19,311 bases of DNA from Betaproteobacteria bacterium UBA6910 (GCA_002451065.1 DKBC01000216.1:1-19311); one strand, 5' to 3'; positions 1 through 8,127 are shown, counted from the first letter of the stretch. Notes: generated by a model not told the origin, from the letters alone. Numbers and translations: made by a program.

Positions 1-237
1 TTCGGCATACTTCCGGATACCCCGGTTTTGTGTCGACTCCGAGTCGCATTGGCAGGTCAGCCAGAACCCAACGCCAAAGAAATCCACCAAGGCGTCGCTG
101 GACGGCAGGGTGACCTTCGTTCCATCGATCACATACACGTGAAACCCACGCCACAGGCAGGTTTCCGAGGCGTCGTTGCACCTCTCGCTGACTTGGTCGG
201 CGGATTGCTCGAACAGGCCGATGGACCTGGGGTCGCA
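1..237 (-). mobile_element. IS4-like transposase fragment, cut by window edge
   Basis: Read on the minus strand, the frame stays open from about 237 to base 1. It contains WRGFHVYVIDGTKVTLP followed by SDALVDFFGVG. The pattern W-x-G-x-x-V-x-V-x-D-G-T-x-V-x-L-P is the first-aspartate (DDE) block of IS4-type transposases, and VIDGT holds that Asp. There is no start codon and no N-terminal domain to the right of about 240. The residues after FFGVG no longer look like the family, so decay is likely even before the window edge. What lies left of base 1 is not visible. The IS4 assignment rests on this one block. Confidence 0.55.
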
Positions 238-304
238 CCTACACTTTTGACATGCACACTGCGATGGCGCGTCATGAAACAGCGTCAAATTTGTAGGTGT
301 GACC
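231..304. repeat. 21-bp imperfect inverted repeat around a 32-base spacer
   Basis: Arm 231-251 begins GGTCGCACCTACA and ends TTTGAC. Arm 284-304, reverse complemented, begins GGTCACACCTACA and ends TTTGAC. By hand count 18 of 21 positions pair. The repeat starts exactly where the transposase-like frame loses similarity, so the arms may be insertion-sequence ends or a stem-loop of an IS leader. The function is not known from sequence. Confidence 0.6.
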
Positions 305-457
305 GCATGCCCTCGTCACGTGCAGTACGAAATGTTCTGTGCCGGCGCATCCTTCGTCACCGGCGCCCATTCCTGCCGCACTTGCGACTGGGTGAAGAGC
401 AAGGACCTGGTGGACGGGCTGCTGGCGAGCTACCCGACGCCGGGCGGCGGAACCTGA
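278..457 (+). CDS. Short unassigned open frame convergent with hyuA
   Basis: The frame is open from 278 to a TGA at 455-457, with a possible GTG start at 299 giving about 52 residues. Its end reads SCRTCDWVKSKDLVDGLLAS and then a Pro/Gly-rich tail. I do not recognise the family. It has three cysteines close together (FCAG, HSCRTCDW) and a plausible helical C-terminus, so it may be the 3' remnant of a longer gene truncated by the repeat at 231-304. Its last 28 bases overlap the 3' end of hyuA on the other strand. No convincing ribosome binding site precedes the GTG. It may not be a gene. Confidence 0.18.
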   Translation, partial: NSVKFVGVTACPRHVQYEMFCAGASFVTGAHSCRTCDWVKSKDLVDGLLASYPTPGGGT

Positions 458-2499
458 CCGTCATTCACCGCAATATCCAAATTGAGGCGCTCGTCGACTT
501 CCAATCTCTGTCCCGGATAGAGGACCGTGGTCGAGGTCTCCTCTTCGATGATCGCCGGGCCTTCGATGACGTGGCCAGGCTGCAGGCGGCTGCGATGGAA
601 GACCGGTGTGGCGGTTGTCGCCGCGGCGTCGAAATGGACGGGACGGAGGTCGCGCGGCTCCGGCCGCGCTGCCGTAACCTTGGGATGCGTCGGCAGGACC
701 GGCATCGGGATCATCCCGATGCCGGTGACCTGGAAATTCACGATCTCGATCGCTTCGTTCTGCGCCATATGGCCGTATCGCCGGTGATGCGCGTCGTGGA
801 AACGCTGCCTCAGCTCGGCGATGTCCGCCGGACCGCGTAACGAGGCGACCGGCACGCTCACCTCGTAGGATTGCCCGCGATAGCGCATGCCGGCCGAGCG
901 CTCCGCGCGCAGACGCTCGCGCGGAAACTGTTCGCGCATCAGGCCGGCCAGTGCCTCGTCTTCCAGTCCCTGGAAGATACGGTCGAGCTCCTCGGCGGAA
1001 ACCTGGTCGAGCGACGTCACCTTCGTGAAGCTGCGCGTCTGGTGCACGTCGGTCACCAGCATGCCATAGGCGCTGAAGGCGCCGGGGTCGCGCGGCACCA
1101 GGATGCGGCCGATGCCGAGCTCCCCGGCAATGCGGCCGGCGATGGTCGGCCCCATGCCACCGAACGGAACCAGGGTGAATTCGCGCGGGTCGTAGCCACG
1201 CTCGACGGTGATGGTGCGCATCGCCACCATCACATTGGTGGCGAGCACGCTGAGCACGCCCCACGCCGCCTCGACCGCAGACATGCCCAGCGGCGCCGCG
1301 ACATGCGCGGTGACGGCGGCTTGGGCCTTGGCGCTGGAAATCGGCATCTTGCCGTCGAGCAGCGCAGCCGGATTGAGATGGCCGAGCACCACCAGGGCAT
1401 CGGTAAGCGTGGCCTCCGTGCCGCCGCGGTCGTAGCAGGCAGGACCGGGCTCGGCGCCCGCGCTCTGCGGCCCGACCTTGAGCACGCCGCCGAGCTGGAC
1501 CGAGGCGATGCTGCCGCCGCCTGCGCCGATCGTCTCGATGTCGACGGTGTGCGTGCGCAAGGGATGGCGCCCGACCGTCACCTCCGAGCGGTACAGCGGC
1601 GGCCCGGGCAGCACCGCCATGTCGGACGAGGTGCCGCCGGTATCGAAGGTGAGCAGATTTTCGATACCTTTGATGTCGCCCAGATTGCGCGCGCCGATGA
1701 CGCCGGCGACCGGCCCGGACATCACCGTCTGGATCGGGGTCCTCGAGAGCATGTCGGCGCTCGCCGCGCCGCCGTCCGACTTCATCATCAGCACCCGCGC
1801 GCGCGGACAGCGCGCGGTCGACAGCGCCTCCAGTTCGTGCAGATAGCGCGACACCGGCGGGCCGATATAGGCATTGGCGACGGTGGACGCGGTGCGCTCG
1901 TATTCGCGCCATTCCGGATTGACCTCGCAGGACAGCGAGACATAGAGGTCAGGCGCGAGTCTGCGCACAATCTCGGCCGCCGTCAGCTCCTGCGTCGGGT
2001 CGGCGTAGGAGAACAGGAAGCAGATCGCGACCGCCTCGACGCGGTCCGCGAGCAGTTTGCGCACTGCGGTCTCGACATCACCGGCATCGAGCGGCTCGAT
2101 CACCTCGCCGCGCGGATCGAGGCGGCCGCCGACCTCGTGGATGCGGTCGCGGGTGAGCAGCATTTGCGGCGCGGGAGCGAAAATGTTGAACACCTCGTCG
2201 CCGCGCCATTGCCGGCCGATCTCGTAGACGTCGCGAAAGCCGCGGGTGGTGAGGAGGCCGACGCGCACCCCTTTGCCTTCCAGGAGCGTATTGAGCGCCG
2301 CGGTCGAGCCATGCAGGATCAGCGACACCGCCTCCGCGCCGTAGGCCTCGACCAGGTCTTGCGTGATCGTTTCCATCACGCGCGCGGGCGCGGCGGGATT
2401 GGACAGATATTTGCGGACGGAAACCTCTCCGCCCTCCTCGTCGAAGGCGGTCACGTCGGTGAACGTGCCGCCGACATCGATCCCGACGCGCAGGCTCAT
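430..2499 (-). CDS. hyuA: Hydantoinase/oxoprolinase family protein, subunit A
   Basis: This is the ATP-binding subunit of the N-methylhydantoinase / 5-oxoprolinase / acetone-carboxylase superfamily, which couples ATP hydrolysis to ring opening or carboxylation of lactams, hydantoins or ketones. The 689 residues match the usual length of about 680-700. Visible marks are the N-terminal GIDVGGTFTDV phosphate-binding loop (6-16), HGSTAALNTLLEGKG (63-77), SGPVAGV (261-267), FDTGGTSSDM (285-294), GAGGGSIA, FGGMGP, and a C-terminal EGPAIIEEETSTTV segment. The ATG overlaps the hyuB stop as ATGA, so the two subunits are translationally coupled and likely made in equal amounts. It is the last gene of the operon. 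The substrate cannot be read from sequence: hydantoin, oxoproline-like lactams and aromatic ketones are all possible. Confidence 0.93.
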   Translation of the reverse strand: MSLRVGIDVGGTFTDVTAFDEEGGEVSVRKYLSNPAAPARVMETITQDLVEAYGAEAVSLILHGSTAALNTLLEGKGVRVGLLTTRGFRDVYEIGRQWRGDEVFNIFAPAPQMLLTRDRIHEVGGRLDPRGEVIEPLDAGDVETAVRKLLADRVEAVAICFLFSYADPTQELTAAEIVRRLAPDLYVSLSCEVNPEWREYERTASTVANAYIGPPVSRYLHELEALSTARCPRARVLMMKSDGGAASADMLSRTPIQTVMSGPVAGVIGARNLGDIKGIENLLTFDTGGTSSDMAVLPGPPLYRSEVTVGRHPLRTHTVDIETIGAGGGSIASVQLGGVLKVGPQSAGAEPGPACYDRGGTEATLTDALVVLGHLNPAALLDGKMPISSAKAQAAVTAHVAAPLGMSAVEAAWGVLSVLATNVMVAMRTITVERGYDPREFTLVPFGGMGPTIAGRIAGELGIGRILVPRDPGAFSAYGMLVTDVHQTRSFTKVTSLDQVSAEELDRIFQGLEDEALAGLMREQFPRERLRAERSAGMRYRGQSYEVSVPVASLRGPADIAELRQRFHDAHHRRYGHMAQNEAIEIVNFQVTGIGMIPMPVLPTHPKVTAARPEPRDLRPVHFDAAATTATPVFHRSRLQPGHVIEGPAIIEEETSTTVLYPGQRLEVDERLNLDIAVNDGQVPPPGVG

Positions 2500-4262
2500 G
2501 CGCTTTGTCCGCTGCGCAGCCGCGCCGTGGCGTCAGCGTCGATGCCGAGGCTGTCGTCGAGCGCCACGCCATAGTCGGCCGCCGCCGCCTCGCGCGAGAC
2601 ATAGCCGCGCACGACGTCCTGGCGCACGCGCTCGGGCTCGCGCTTCTTTGGATCGCCCCACCCTCCCCCGCCGCCCAGTTCGAAGGCGAACACGTCGCCC
2701 TTCTTCAGGCGGATGCCCGCGACCTTGGAGGTGAGCGCGCGCTCGCTCGGCGTCCCGGGATTGAGCGTGGCGCTCGAAGGACGCGCCGGCTTGGCGTCGA
2801 ACAGGCCGGGCGACGAGAATTTGAAGCGGTCGGTGCGCAGGTTGAAGATCGCCTCGTCGGCGAGAATGCGCCATTCGCGGCGCACGCCGAGGCCGCCGCG
2901 GAATGTCCCGACCCCGCCGGAATCGCGCGCCAGTTCGTAGCGCTCGACCCGCACGGGGAACTCGGTCTCCACCGCCTCGACCGGCGTGTTCATGACGTTC
3001 ATCACCAATTCGTCCATGGCGCTGACGCCGTCGCCGTCCGGCCGCGCGCCCGAGCCGCCGTTGAGGATTTCGTATTGCGAATACCAACGGCCCGATTGCG
3101 GATGCCGCCCCGAGCTCTGGATCGACCCGCCAGCCGCACTGCCCGGCGCCGGCACGCGGCCGGGCACCGCCTTGGCGAGCGCGCGCATGACCGCCGAGGT
3201 CGTGACTTGGCTCGGCCGCACATACATGTTCACAGCTGCGGGAAAACGCGGATTGAGCACCGAGCCCTCCGGCGGATACGACACCTGCACCGGCCGCGAC
3301 AAGCCATCATTCACCGGCAATTGCGGGATGAAGATCATCTTCACCAGGCATTCGATGAAGTTGCGCGACACGCAGGGGCGCAGGTTGATCGGCCCACGCG
3401 CCTGGGGATCGCTATCGAGGATGAAGTGCAGCGTGTCGCCCTTCACCTCAAGCGAAGCGGTGATGCGATACGGCTTGTCGAGGTCCACGCCATCGTCGTC
3501 GAGATAGTCCGTCTCCGGCCCGTAGATACCGTCCGGGGCCTTGGCGATCTCCTTGCGCAATTCGCTCTCGCAAATGTCCATCCAGCGCTGCCAGCAGGCG
3601 AGCACCTTGTCGGTACCGTATTTGCCGAACAGGTCGGCGAATTTCTGCAAACCGTAGGTATTGGTATTGACTTGCGCATTGATGTCGCCCCACGTCACGT
3701 CGGGGATGCGGGTATTGGCCGAGATCATCTCCTGCAGATCGGCGTTCAATTCGCCGCGCCGCAAAATCTTCAGCGGCGGGATCAGCAGTCCTTCCTGGAA
3801 CAGGTCGGTGGCATCGCCGCTGTTGGTGCCCGGCACCTTGCCGCCGATATCGGGCTTGTGCGCGGTATTGCCGATGAAGCCGACGATGCGCTCGCCGGCG
3901 AACATCGGAGTGACGATGGTGATGTCGGTCGCATGGTTCTGACAGGCGCGATAGGGGTGGTTCACGATGAAGGCATCGCCCGGCTCAATCCGCCCGGCGA
4001 AAGAGCGGCGCACTTCCCGCACCTGCGCGGTGATCGGGCCGATATGGAGCGGCTGGGGCATCCCCTGCGCCACCATCCGCCCGTCGGCGTCGAAGATGGC
4101 GAAGGTGAAGTCCTGGCTCTCCTTGATGATGGTCGAGTAGCCGGTGCGCAGCATGTTGAGCGTCAGCTCGCGCGCAATCTGCAGCGTCGACTGATAGATC
4201 ACTTCGAGATCGATGGCGTTCAAGGCGGACTCCAGGGATGACAAGCCGCGCGGCAATTCCAT
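2496..4262 (-). CDS. hyuB: Hydantoinase B/oxoprolinase family protein, subunit B
   Basis: This is the partner subunit of hyuA and forms the other half of the ATP-dependent hydantoinase/oxoprolinase-type enzyme. From ATG 4262 it is 588 residues, normal for the family. Typical segments are ESQDFTFAIFDADGRMVAQG (48-67), PLHIGP (71-76), NHPYRACQNHATDI (101-114), GFIGNTAHKPDIGG (128-141) and the glycine-rich C-terminal GGGGGWGDP. An ATG 33 bases further upstream exists, but the family starts near MELPRGLSS, and GGGGAC sits nine bases before 4262. Its stop overlaps the hyuA start. Upstream is a 108-base gap with two hairpins, one of which includes the apparent Shine-Dalgarno. NHPY with no following glycine pair differs slightly from the common NDPY-x-G-G-x-H form. 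Confidence 0.92.
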   Translation of the reverse strand: MELPRGLSSLESALNAIDLEVIYQSTLQIARELTLNMLRTGYSTIIKESQDFTFAIFDADGRMVAQGMPQPLHIGPITAQVREVRRSFAGRIEPGDAFIVNHPYRACQNHATDITIVTPMFAGERIVGFIGNTAHKPDIGGKVPGTNSGDATDLFQEGLLIPPLKILRRGELNADLQEMISANTRIPDVTWGDINAQVNTNTYGLQKFADLFGKYGTDKVLACWQRWMDICESELRKEIAKAPDGIYGPETDYLDDDGVDLDKPYRITASLEVKGDTLHFILDSDPQARGPINLRPCVSRNFIECLVKMIFIPQLPVNDGLSRPVQVSYPPEGSVLNPRFPAAVNMYVRPSQVTTSAVMRALAKAVPGRVPAPGSAAGGSIQSSGRHPQSGRWYSQYEILNGGSGARPDGDGVSAMDELVMNVMNTPVEAVETEFPVRVERYELARDSGGVGTFRGGLGVRREWRILADEAIFNLRTDRFKFSSPGLFDAKPARPSSATLNPGTPSERALTSKVAGIRLKKGDVFAFELGGGGGWGDPKKREPERVRQDVVRGYVSREAAAADYGVALDDSLGIDADATARLRSGQSA

Positions 4263-4271
4263 CGCGGTATG

Positions 4272-4291
4272 GTCCCCGCGCGAGGGGGGAC
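4272..4291 (-). promoter_or_regulatory. Hairpin overlapping the hyuB ribosome binding site
   Basis: GTCCCC at 4272-4277 pairs with GGGGAC at 4286-4291 across an 8-base loop. In the minus-strand mRNA the 3' arm of the stem is GGGGAC, which is also the only Shine-Dalgarno-like sequence before the hyuB ATG at 4262. A folded stem would mask it. Whether this affects translation is inference. Together with the palindrome at 4327-4344 it may simply be part of a paired REP-like element. Confidence 0.35.
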
Positions 4292-4320
4292 GCACACTCC
4301 GTATCCGCGCGGTCCGTGGC

Positions 4321-4350
4321 TATGGATTCCCGCCCGCGCGGGAACGACAC
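4321..4350. repeat. Short interspersed palindrome (REP-like)
   Basis: TTCCCGC (4327-4333) and GCGGGAA (4338-4344) form a perfect 7-bp stem with a 4-base loop, followed by CGACAC. Palindromes of the form ATTCCCGC-loop-GCGGGAA are, from memory, abundant between genes of Bradyrhizobium-like Alphaproteobacteria. It lies between the binding-protein gene and hyuB, where it could stabilise or attenuate the operon mRNA. That lineage hint comes from this short element only. Confidence 0.6.
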
Positions 4351-4370
4351 GCAGTGCTTCGGTCATGCGC

Positions 4371-5402
4371 TCACTTGATCGGATATTCCTTTTCCATCTG
4401 CGCGAAATACCCGTCCTTCTTCAGCCTGTCGATGATGCTGAAGTCGAGATAGTCGTTCGGATCGGTACTGCCGATCTCGAACTTGGCGCCCTGCAGCTGG
4501 GCGATCACGTTCTCGGCGCCTTCGATCGAGGGCGCTGCGTCACGCGGCATGGTGCGCTTGAAGTCGGCATAGGTGGCGTCGATCACCGCGGGGTCCTCAT
4601 TCTTGAACCGCTTGATCATTTCCGCCTTGGCCGCCTTCTCGTCGGACAGCGCGAGATAGGCCGCGCGCACATAGGCTCTGACGAAACGGGTGAGGATGTC
4701 GGCGTGCTCGCGCAGATAGGTCCGGGTAACGACGACGGAGTCAAAGATCCAGGGCGTCTTCGCCGCCTCCAGGTCCATCAGCGGATTGAAACCCTTCTCC
4801 TTGGCGATCGTGATGGTCGGCTCGATCAGCGGCACGGCATCGACGCGCCCGGCGAGCAGCGCTGCGAGCCGCTTTCCGCTGCCGCCGAGCTGCGAGATGG
4901 TCACGTCGCTGCGAGAAAGCCCGAACTTCTGCAGCATTAGGGTGACGGCGATGTCGGTCTCGGCGCCGAAGCTGCTGATGCCGATATTCTTGCCCTTCAA
5001 GTCCTTCGGGCTCTTGATGTCCGGCGTGGTGAAGATGGTGAAGGGAATGGTGTTGATGGTCGAAGTGATGGCGCGCAGCTCGGCGCCGGCCTTGTTGGCG
5101 AGCACGATCGGGGCAACGCCAACATGCATGCCCTGGATGTTGCCCGACAGCAGAACCTGGATGCCCTTACTGCCGCCTTCCATGTTGATCACGTCGACTT
5201 TGAGCCCTTCCTTCTCGTAGAAACCCTGGCTCTGCGCCAGCCATACCGGCAGGACGGTCACCACCGGCGCGGAAATGCCGATCTTGAAAGGGATCAGATC
5301 GGCCGCACTCGACGGCGAAGCCGGCGCGACGGCGAGCGGCAGGGCCAGGATCGACGCGGAAATTGCGGCCTTCAGTGAACGGAGACGGATCGTCATCGGC
5401 AT
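4371..5402 (-). CDS. ABC transporter periplasmic substrate-binding protein (SsuA/NMT1-like)
   Basis: This is the solute receptor of the import system formed with the next three upstream genes. The 343 residues begin with a basic start and a hydrophobic stretch ending at about SSAAD (31-35), a typical Sec signal peptide with cleavage near residue 34. The mature part begins IPFKIGISAPVVTVLPVWLAQSQGFYEKEGLKVDV, the usual opening of the nitrate/sulfonate/taurine (NMT1/THI5-like) type II binding proteins. DLKGKNIGIS and LAGRVDAVPLIEPT are also family-like. A strong AAGGAGG lies about eight bases before the ATG. The 19-base gap to the ATPase gene supports co-transcription. Family members bind sulfonates, nitrate, pyrimidines or aromatics, so linkage to hyuBA suggests a lactam or hydantoin-type ligand. 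Confidence 0.9.
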   Translation of the reverse strand: MPMTIRLRSLKAAISASILALPLAVAPASPSSAADLIPFKIGISAPVVTVLPVWLAQSQGFYEKEGLKVDVINMEGGSKGIQVLLSGNIQGMHVGVAPIVLANKAGAELRAITSTINTIPFTIFTTPDIKSPKDLKGKNIGISSFGAETDIAVTLMLQKFGLSRSDVTISQLGGSGKRLAALLAGRVDAVPLIEPTITIAKEKGFNPLMDLEAAKTPWIFDSVVVTRTYLREHADILTRFVRAYVRAAYLALSDEKAAKAEMIKRFKNEDPAVIDATYADFKRTMPRDAAPSIEGAENVIAQLQGAKFEIGSTDPNDYLDFSIIDRLKKDGYFAQMEKEYPIK

Positions 5403-5421
5403 GGTCTTTCCTCCTTGTGTG

Positions 5422-6234
5422 TCAATCTCGGGGAGTATCCGGTGGGCGGTCGCCGGCGATGCGGCTCTTTAGGTCTTCCTCGATCAGGCCCCAGATGCGG
5501 TCCTCGATAGCATGGAAACGCGCCTCGCGCTTCACCGTCAGGCGGCGCGGACGCTCCATCCCGACCTCGATGATCTCCTTAACGCGTCCTGGCCGGCCGG
5601 AAAAGACGACCACGCGATCGGACAGATAGATCGCCTCGTCGATCTGATGGGTGATGAACAGTACCGTCTTCTTCGCCTGCAGCCAGATGCGCAGCAGCTC
5701 TTCCTGCATCCCTTCGCGCGTCTGCGCATCGAGCGCGGCGAAAGGCTCGTCCATCAGCAGCACTTCCGGGTCCATGACCAGCGCGCGGGCGAGATTGACG
5801 CGCTGCTGCATGCCGCCCGAGAGTTCGTGCGGATAGTGATGCTCGAAGCCGGACAGGCCGACCATGTCGATGAATTTGCGTGCCCGCGCCTTGGCCTCCG
5901 CGTCGGCGATGCCGAGGCATTCCAACCCATAGACGACATTACGCTCCACCGTCCGCCACGGCAGCAGCGAGGCATCCTGGAACACCACCGCCCGGTCGGG
6001 CCCCGGCCGGCTGACGACCCTGCCGTTGACCATCACGCGGCCATTGGTCGCCGCGATCAATCCATCGACTACCGAGAGAAAAGTCGTCTTACCGCAACCG
6101 GAAGGGCCGACGATGGAGACGAATTCGCCGTCCATAACGGTGAGATTGACGCCGTCGAGCGCGACCAGCCGGGTATCCGTGCGGGGCTGGTAATATTCCA
6201 GGCGGATGTCGCGCGCTTCGAGCTTCACGGCCAT
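5422..6234 (-). CDS. ABC transporter ATP-binding protein (SsuB/TauB-like)
   Basis: This is the cytoplasmic ATPase that powers the importer. The 270 residues contain Walker A GPSGCGKTT (43-51), the Q-loop VVFQDASLLPWRTV with Q86, the signature LSGGMQQR (138-145), Walker B VLLMDEPFAALD (158-169) and the switch histidine in FITHQIDEA (H196). All catalytic residues are present. LLPW after the Q-loop is typical of the nitrate/sulfonate/taurine subfamily. The start lies 14 bases after the preceding permease stop, and GGTGA upstream is a modest ribosome binding site. No odd feature was seen. Confidence 0.94.
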   Translation of the reverse strand: MAVKLEARDIRLEYYQPRTDTRLVALDGVNLTVMDGEFVSIVGPSGCGKTTFLSVVDGLIAATNGRVMVNGRVVSRPGPDRAVVFQDASLLPWRTVERNVVYGLECLGIADAEAKARARKFIDMVGLSGFEHHYPHELSGGMQQRVNLARALVMDPEVLLMDEPFAALDAQTREGMQEELLRIWLQAKKTVLFITHQIDEAIYLSDRVVVFSGRPGRVKEIIEVGMERPRRLTVKREARFHAIEDRIWGLIEEDLKSRIAGDRPPDTPRD

Positions 6235-6248
6235 GTCGTCACCCGCGC

Positions 6249-7121
6249 CTACACCGAGGGCCGCCAGGCTTCGACGCGGCGCTCAATCTGGTGGACCAGC
6301 TCGGCGAGCAGCATGCCGGCGGCGGCGATGACCAGAACCCCGACGAAGACCTTGTCGGTCTCGAAGCGCGAGCCGGAGCGGTTGATCATGGCGCCGACGC
6401 CGACCGCCGAGCCGAAGATTTCTCCGACCACGATGCCGATCATGGCGCGGCCAACGGCGAGCCGCAGCCCGGCGAGCAGGAAGGGCACCGCGCTCGGCAG
6501 GATGATGGTGCGGAACAGGTGCCACTCGCCGGCGCCGAAGCTGTGCGCGACTTTGAGGAGCCGCGCATCGGTCGTGCGCACCGCCGATTGCGCGCTGATC
6601 GCGATCGGCAGCACGGCAAGCGCAAAGATGATCAGGATCTTGGCGGCAAGGCCGAACCCGACCCAGATGATGATGAGCGGCAAGAGGGCGACCTGCGGGG
6701 TGGCATTGAAGCCGGCGAGGAACGGCCCGACCGCATAGGACAGCCGCCGATACCAGCCGGAGGCGAGCCCGAGCGGCATGCCGACGGCGATTGCAGCCCC
6801 GAGGCCGAGCGCATATTCCATGGCACTGAAGCGCAAATCGCTCCAGATTTCCCTCGTGACCACGAACATGCGCCAGGCTTCCGCCGCGATCCGGCTGGGG
6901 GAGGAAATGAAGATCGGCGGCACCAGCAGCGGGTCGGCCGCGTGACCGATCAGAGGGCGCAAGGCATCCGCCCACCAGCCGCGCGACAGGCCCTCCCAGA
7001 ACAGGAGGAACAGGATGGCCACCAGGGTGCCGAACACAGCGCGCCTGTGCTCGGCATACCAGCGGACGAGCGGCGGCGGCCGCTCCACATGCCCCTCGCC
7101 GATCACCGTCTGCGTGCTCAT
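6249..7121 (-). CDS. ABC transporter permease (SsuC/TauC-like), second copy
   Basis: This is an inner-membrane permease of the BPD (binding-protein-dependent) superfamily. From ATG 7121 it has 290 residues with about six hydrophobic segments, the first near 29-45. The coupling loop that contacts the ATPase is HLFRTIILPSAVPFLLAG, followed by RAMIGIVVGEIFGS. ATG 7121 overlaps the TGA of the upstream permease as ATGA and was preferred to an ATG nine codons earlier that lies inside that gene. It is a clear paralogue of the other permease (shared GWYRRLSY, AVLPI-x-I, VRT-x-x-AR), so the channel is likely a heterodimer. That differs from the usual single SsuC/TauC gene. Confidence 0.9.
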   Translation of the reverse strand: MSTQTVIGEGHVERPPPLVRWYAEHRRAVFGTLVAILFLLFWEGLSRGWWADALRPLIGHAADPLLVPPIFISSPSRIAAEAWRMFVVTREIWSDLRFSAMEYALGLGAAIAVGMPLGLASGWYRRLSYAVGPFLAGFNATPQVALLPLIIIWVGFGLAAKILIIFALAVLPIAISAQSAVRTTDARLLKVAHSFGAGEWHLFRTIILPSAVPFLLAGLRLAVGRAMIGIVVGEIFGSAVGVGAMINRSGSRFETDKVFVGVLVIAAAGMLLAELVHQIERRVEAWRPSV

Positions 7122-7954
7122 GACGCAGCTCCGGCCTTGGGCCGCCACGTCTCGAACCGCCGCTCGAGCGCATCGAGCACGCCGACGCTGACGAGGCCGG
7201 TCGCGGTGAAGATCAGCACGCCGAAGAATACTACGCTGGTTTGGAACGTGTCACCGGCCTCCCCGATCATGTAGCCGAGGCCGGCGGTCGCGGCATAAAG
7301 CTCGCCGACCACCACGCCGAGCAGCGCCCGCCCGATGCCGTATTTGAGGCCTGTGAAGATGAAGGGAACGGTGCCGGGAAGGATAATGCTGGTGAAGATC
7401 TTCAGCTCCGAGGCGCTGAAGCTGCGCGCCACCTGCAAATAGCGAGCCTCACTGGTGCGTACGCCGGAATTGGTGGCGATGAGGATCGGCAGCACGGCGC
7501 CGAGAAAGGCAACGACCGCTTTGGACCAGATGCCAATACCGAACCAGATCACGATGATCGGCATCAAGGTAAGCCGCGGTACGGCATTGAGCGCATCGAT
7601 GAACGGCCCGAGCAGATAGGACAGCCGCCGATACCAGCCGGTGGCGAGGCCGAGCGGGATCCCGATGGCGACCGAGAGCGCGTAGCCGAGTAAGAATTCC
7701 GATCCGCTAACCTGGATATGGGTCCAGATTTCGCCGCCTTCGAACAGGTCGATGCCCGCCTTGACGATCTGGATCGGCGAGGAGAGGAACAAGGGATCGA
7801 CCAGGCCGCTGCGCGCCACGCCTTCCCAGATCAGCAACACGGCCAGAAGCGTGCCGCCGCCGATGATCGACCGTTCATGCTCTCGATAGAACCGAGCGAG
7901 CGTCGAGGGGTGTGCGCTCGCTCCGGCATCGAGTTCGATCTCAGCCGTTGCCAT
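7118..7954 (-). CDS. ABC transporter permease (SsuC/TauC-like), first copy
   Basis: This is the first gene of the operon, a 278-residue inner-membrane permease of the same family as its neighbour. Hydrophobic segments start near residue 30. The ATPase-contact loop is ELKIFTSIILPGTVPFIFTG (183-202), followed by RALLGVVVGELYAAT. The short cytoplasmic N-terminus starts MATAEIELDAG. The ribosome binding site before ATG 7954 is weak. One copy of ATTCATGA overlaps this start codon, the same core as the tandem boxes at 8102-8127. The stop overlaps the next permease start. Confidence 0.9.
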   Translation of the reverse strand: MATAEIELDAGASAHPSTLARFYREHERSIIGGGTLLAVLLIWEGVARSGLVDPLFLSSPIQIVKAGIDLFEGGEIWTHIQVSGSEFLLGYALSVAIGIPLGLATGWYRRLSYLLGPFIDALNAVPRLTLMPIIVIWFGIGIWSKAVVAFLGAVLPILIATNSGVRTSEARYLQVARSFSASELKIFTSIILPGTVPFIFTGLKYGIGRALLGVVVGELYAATAGLGYMIGEAGDTFQTSVVFFGVLIFTATGLVSVGVLDALERRFETWRPKAGAAS

Positions 7955-8101
7955 TCATGATCGCTGATAGGTAGTTGCTTTCGACCTGTCTGGCGCGCAG
8001 GGGGCCCGGAGAACCTCACCGGGGCGGGGTGCCCCCACTTCCCCCGCGAGGGCGGCAGCGTCCACGGGAACGAGCCATTTCGAGAAACCGAACACTTGGT
8101 G

Positions 8102-8127
8102 ATTCATGAACTCCGTCCATTCATGAA
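8102..8127. promoter_or_regulatory. Tandem ATTCATGAA boxes upstream of the operon
   Basis: ATTCATGAA occurs at 8102-8110 and again at 8119-8127, 17 bases apart. A third, shorter ATTCATGA is at 7953-7960 on the permease start codon. The core is near-palindromic (TTCATGAA), as expected for a dimeric regulator. The two boxes lie 150 bases upstream of the operon and downstream of the candidate promoter at 8251-8279. A regulator site is inference. The rest of 7955-8230 shows no gene I can support. Confidence 0.3.

Noticed and set aside
871..2574. Long open frame on the plus strand opposite hyuA (about 567 codons)
   Set aside because: It is the antisense shadow of hyuA in high-GC DNA: Arg/Ala/His-rich, no motifs, no ribosome site.
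2505..4241. Long open frame on the plus strand opposite hyuB (about 578 codons)
   Set aside because: Shadow of hyuB with repetitive Arg/His/Asp composition and no recognisable domain.
6291..7274. Open frame on the plus strand opposite the permeases
   Set aside because: Polar Asp/Arg/Gly-rich product opposite membrane-protein genes; a typical codon-bias artefact.
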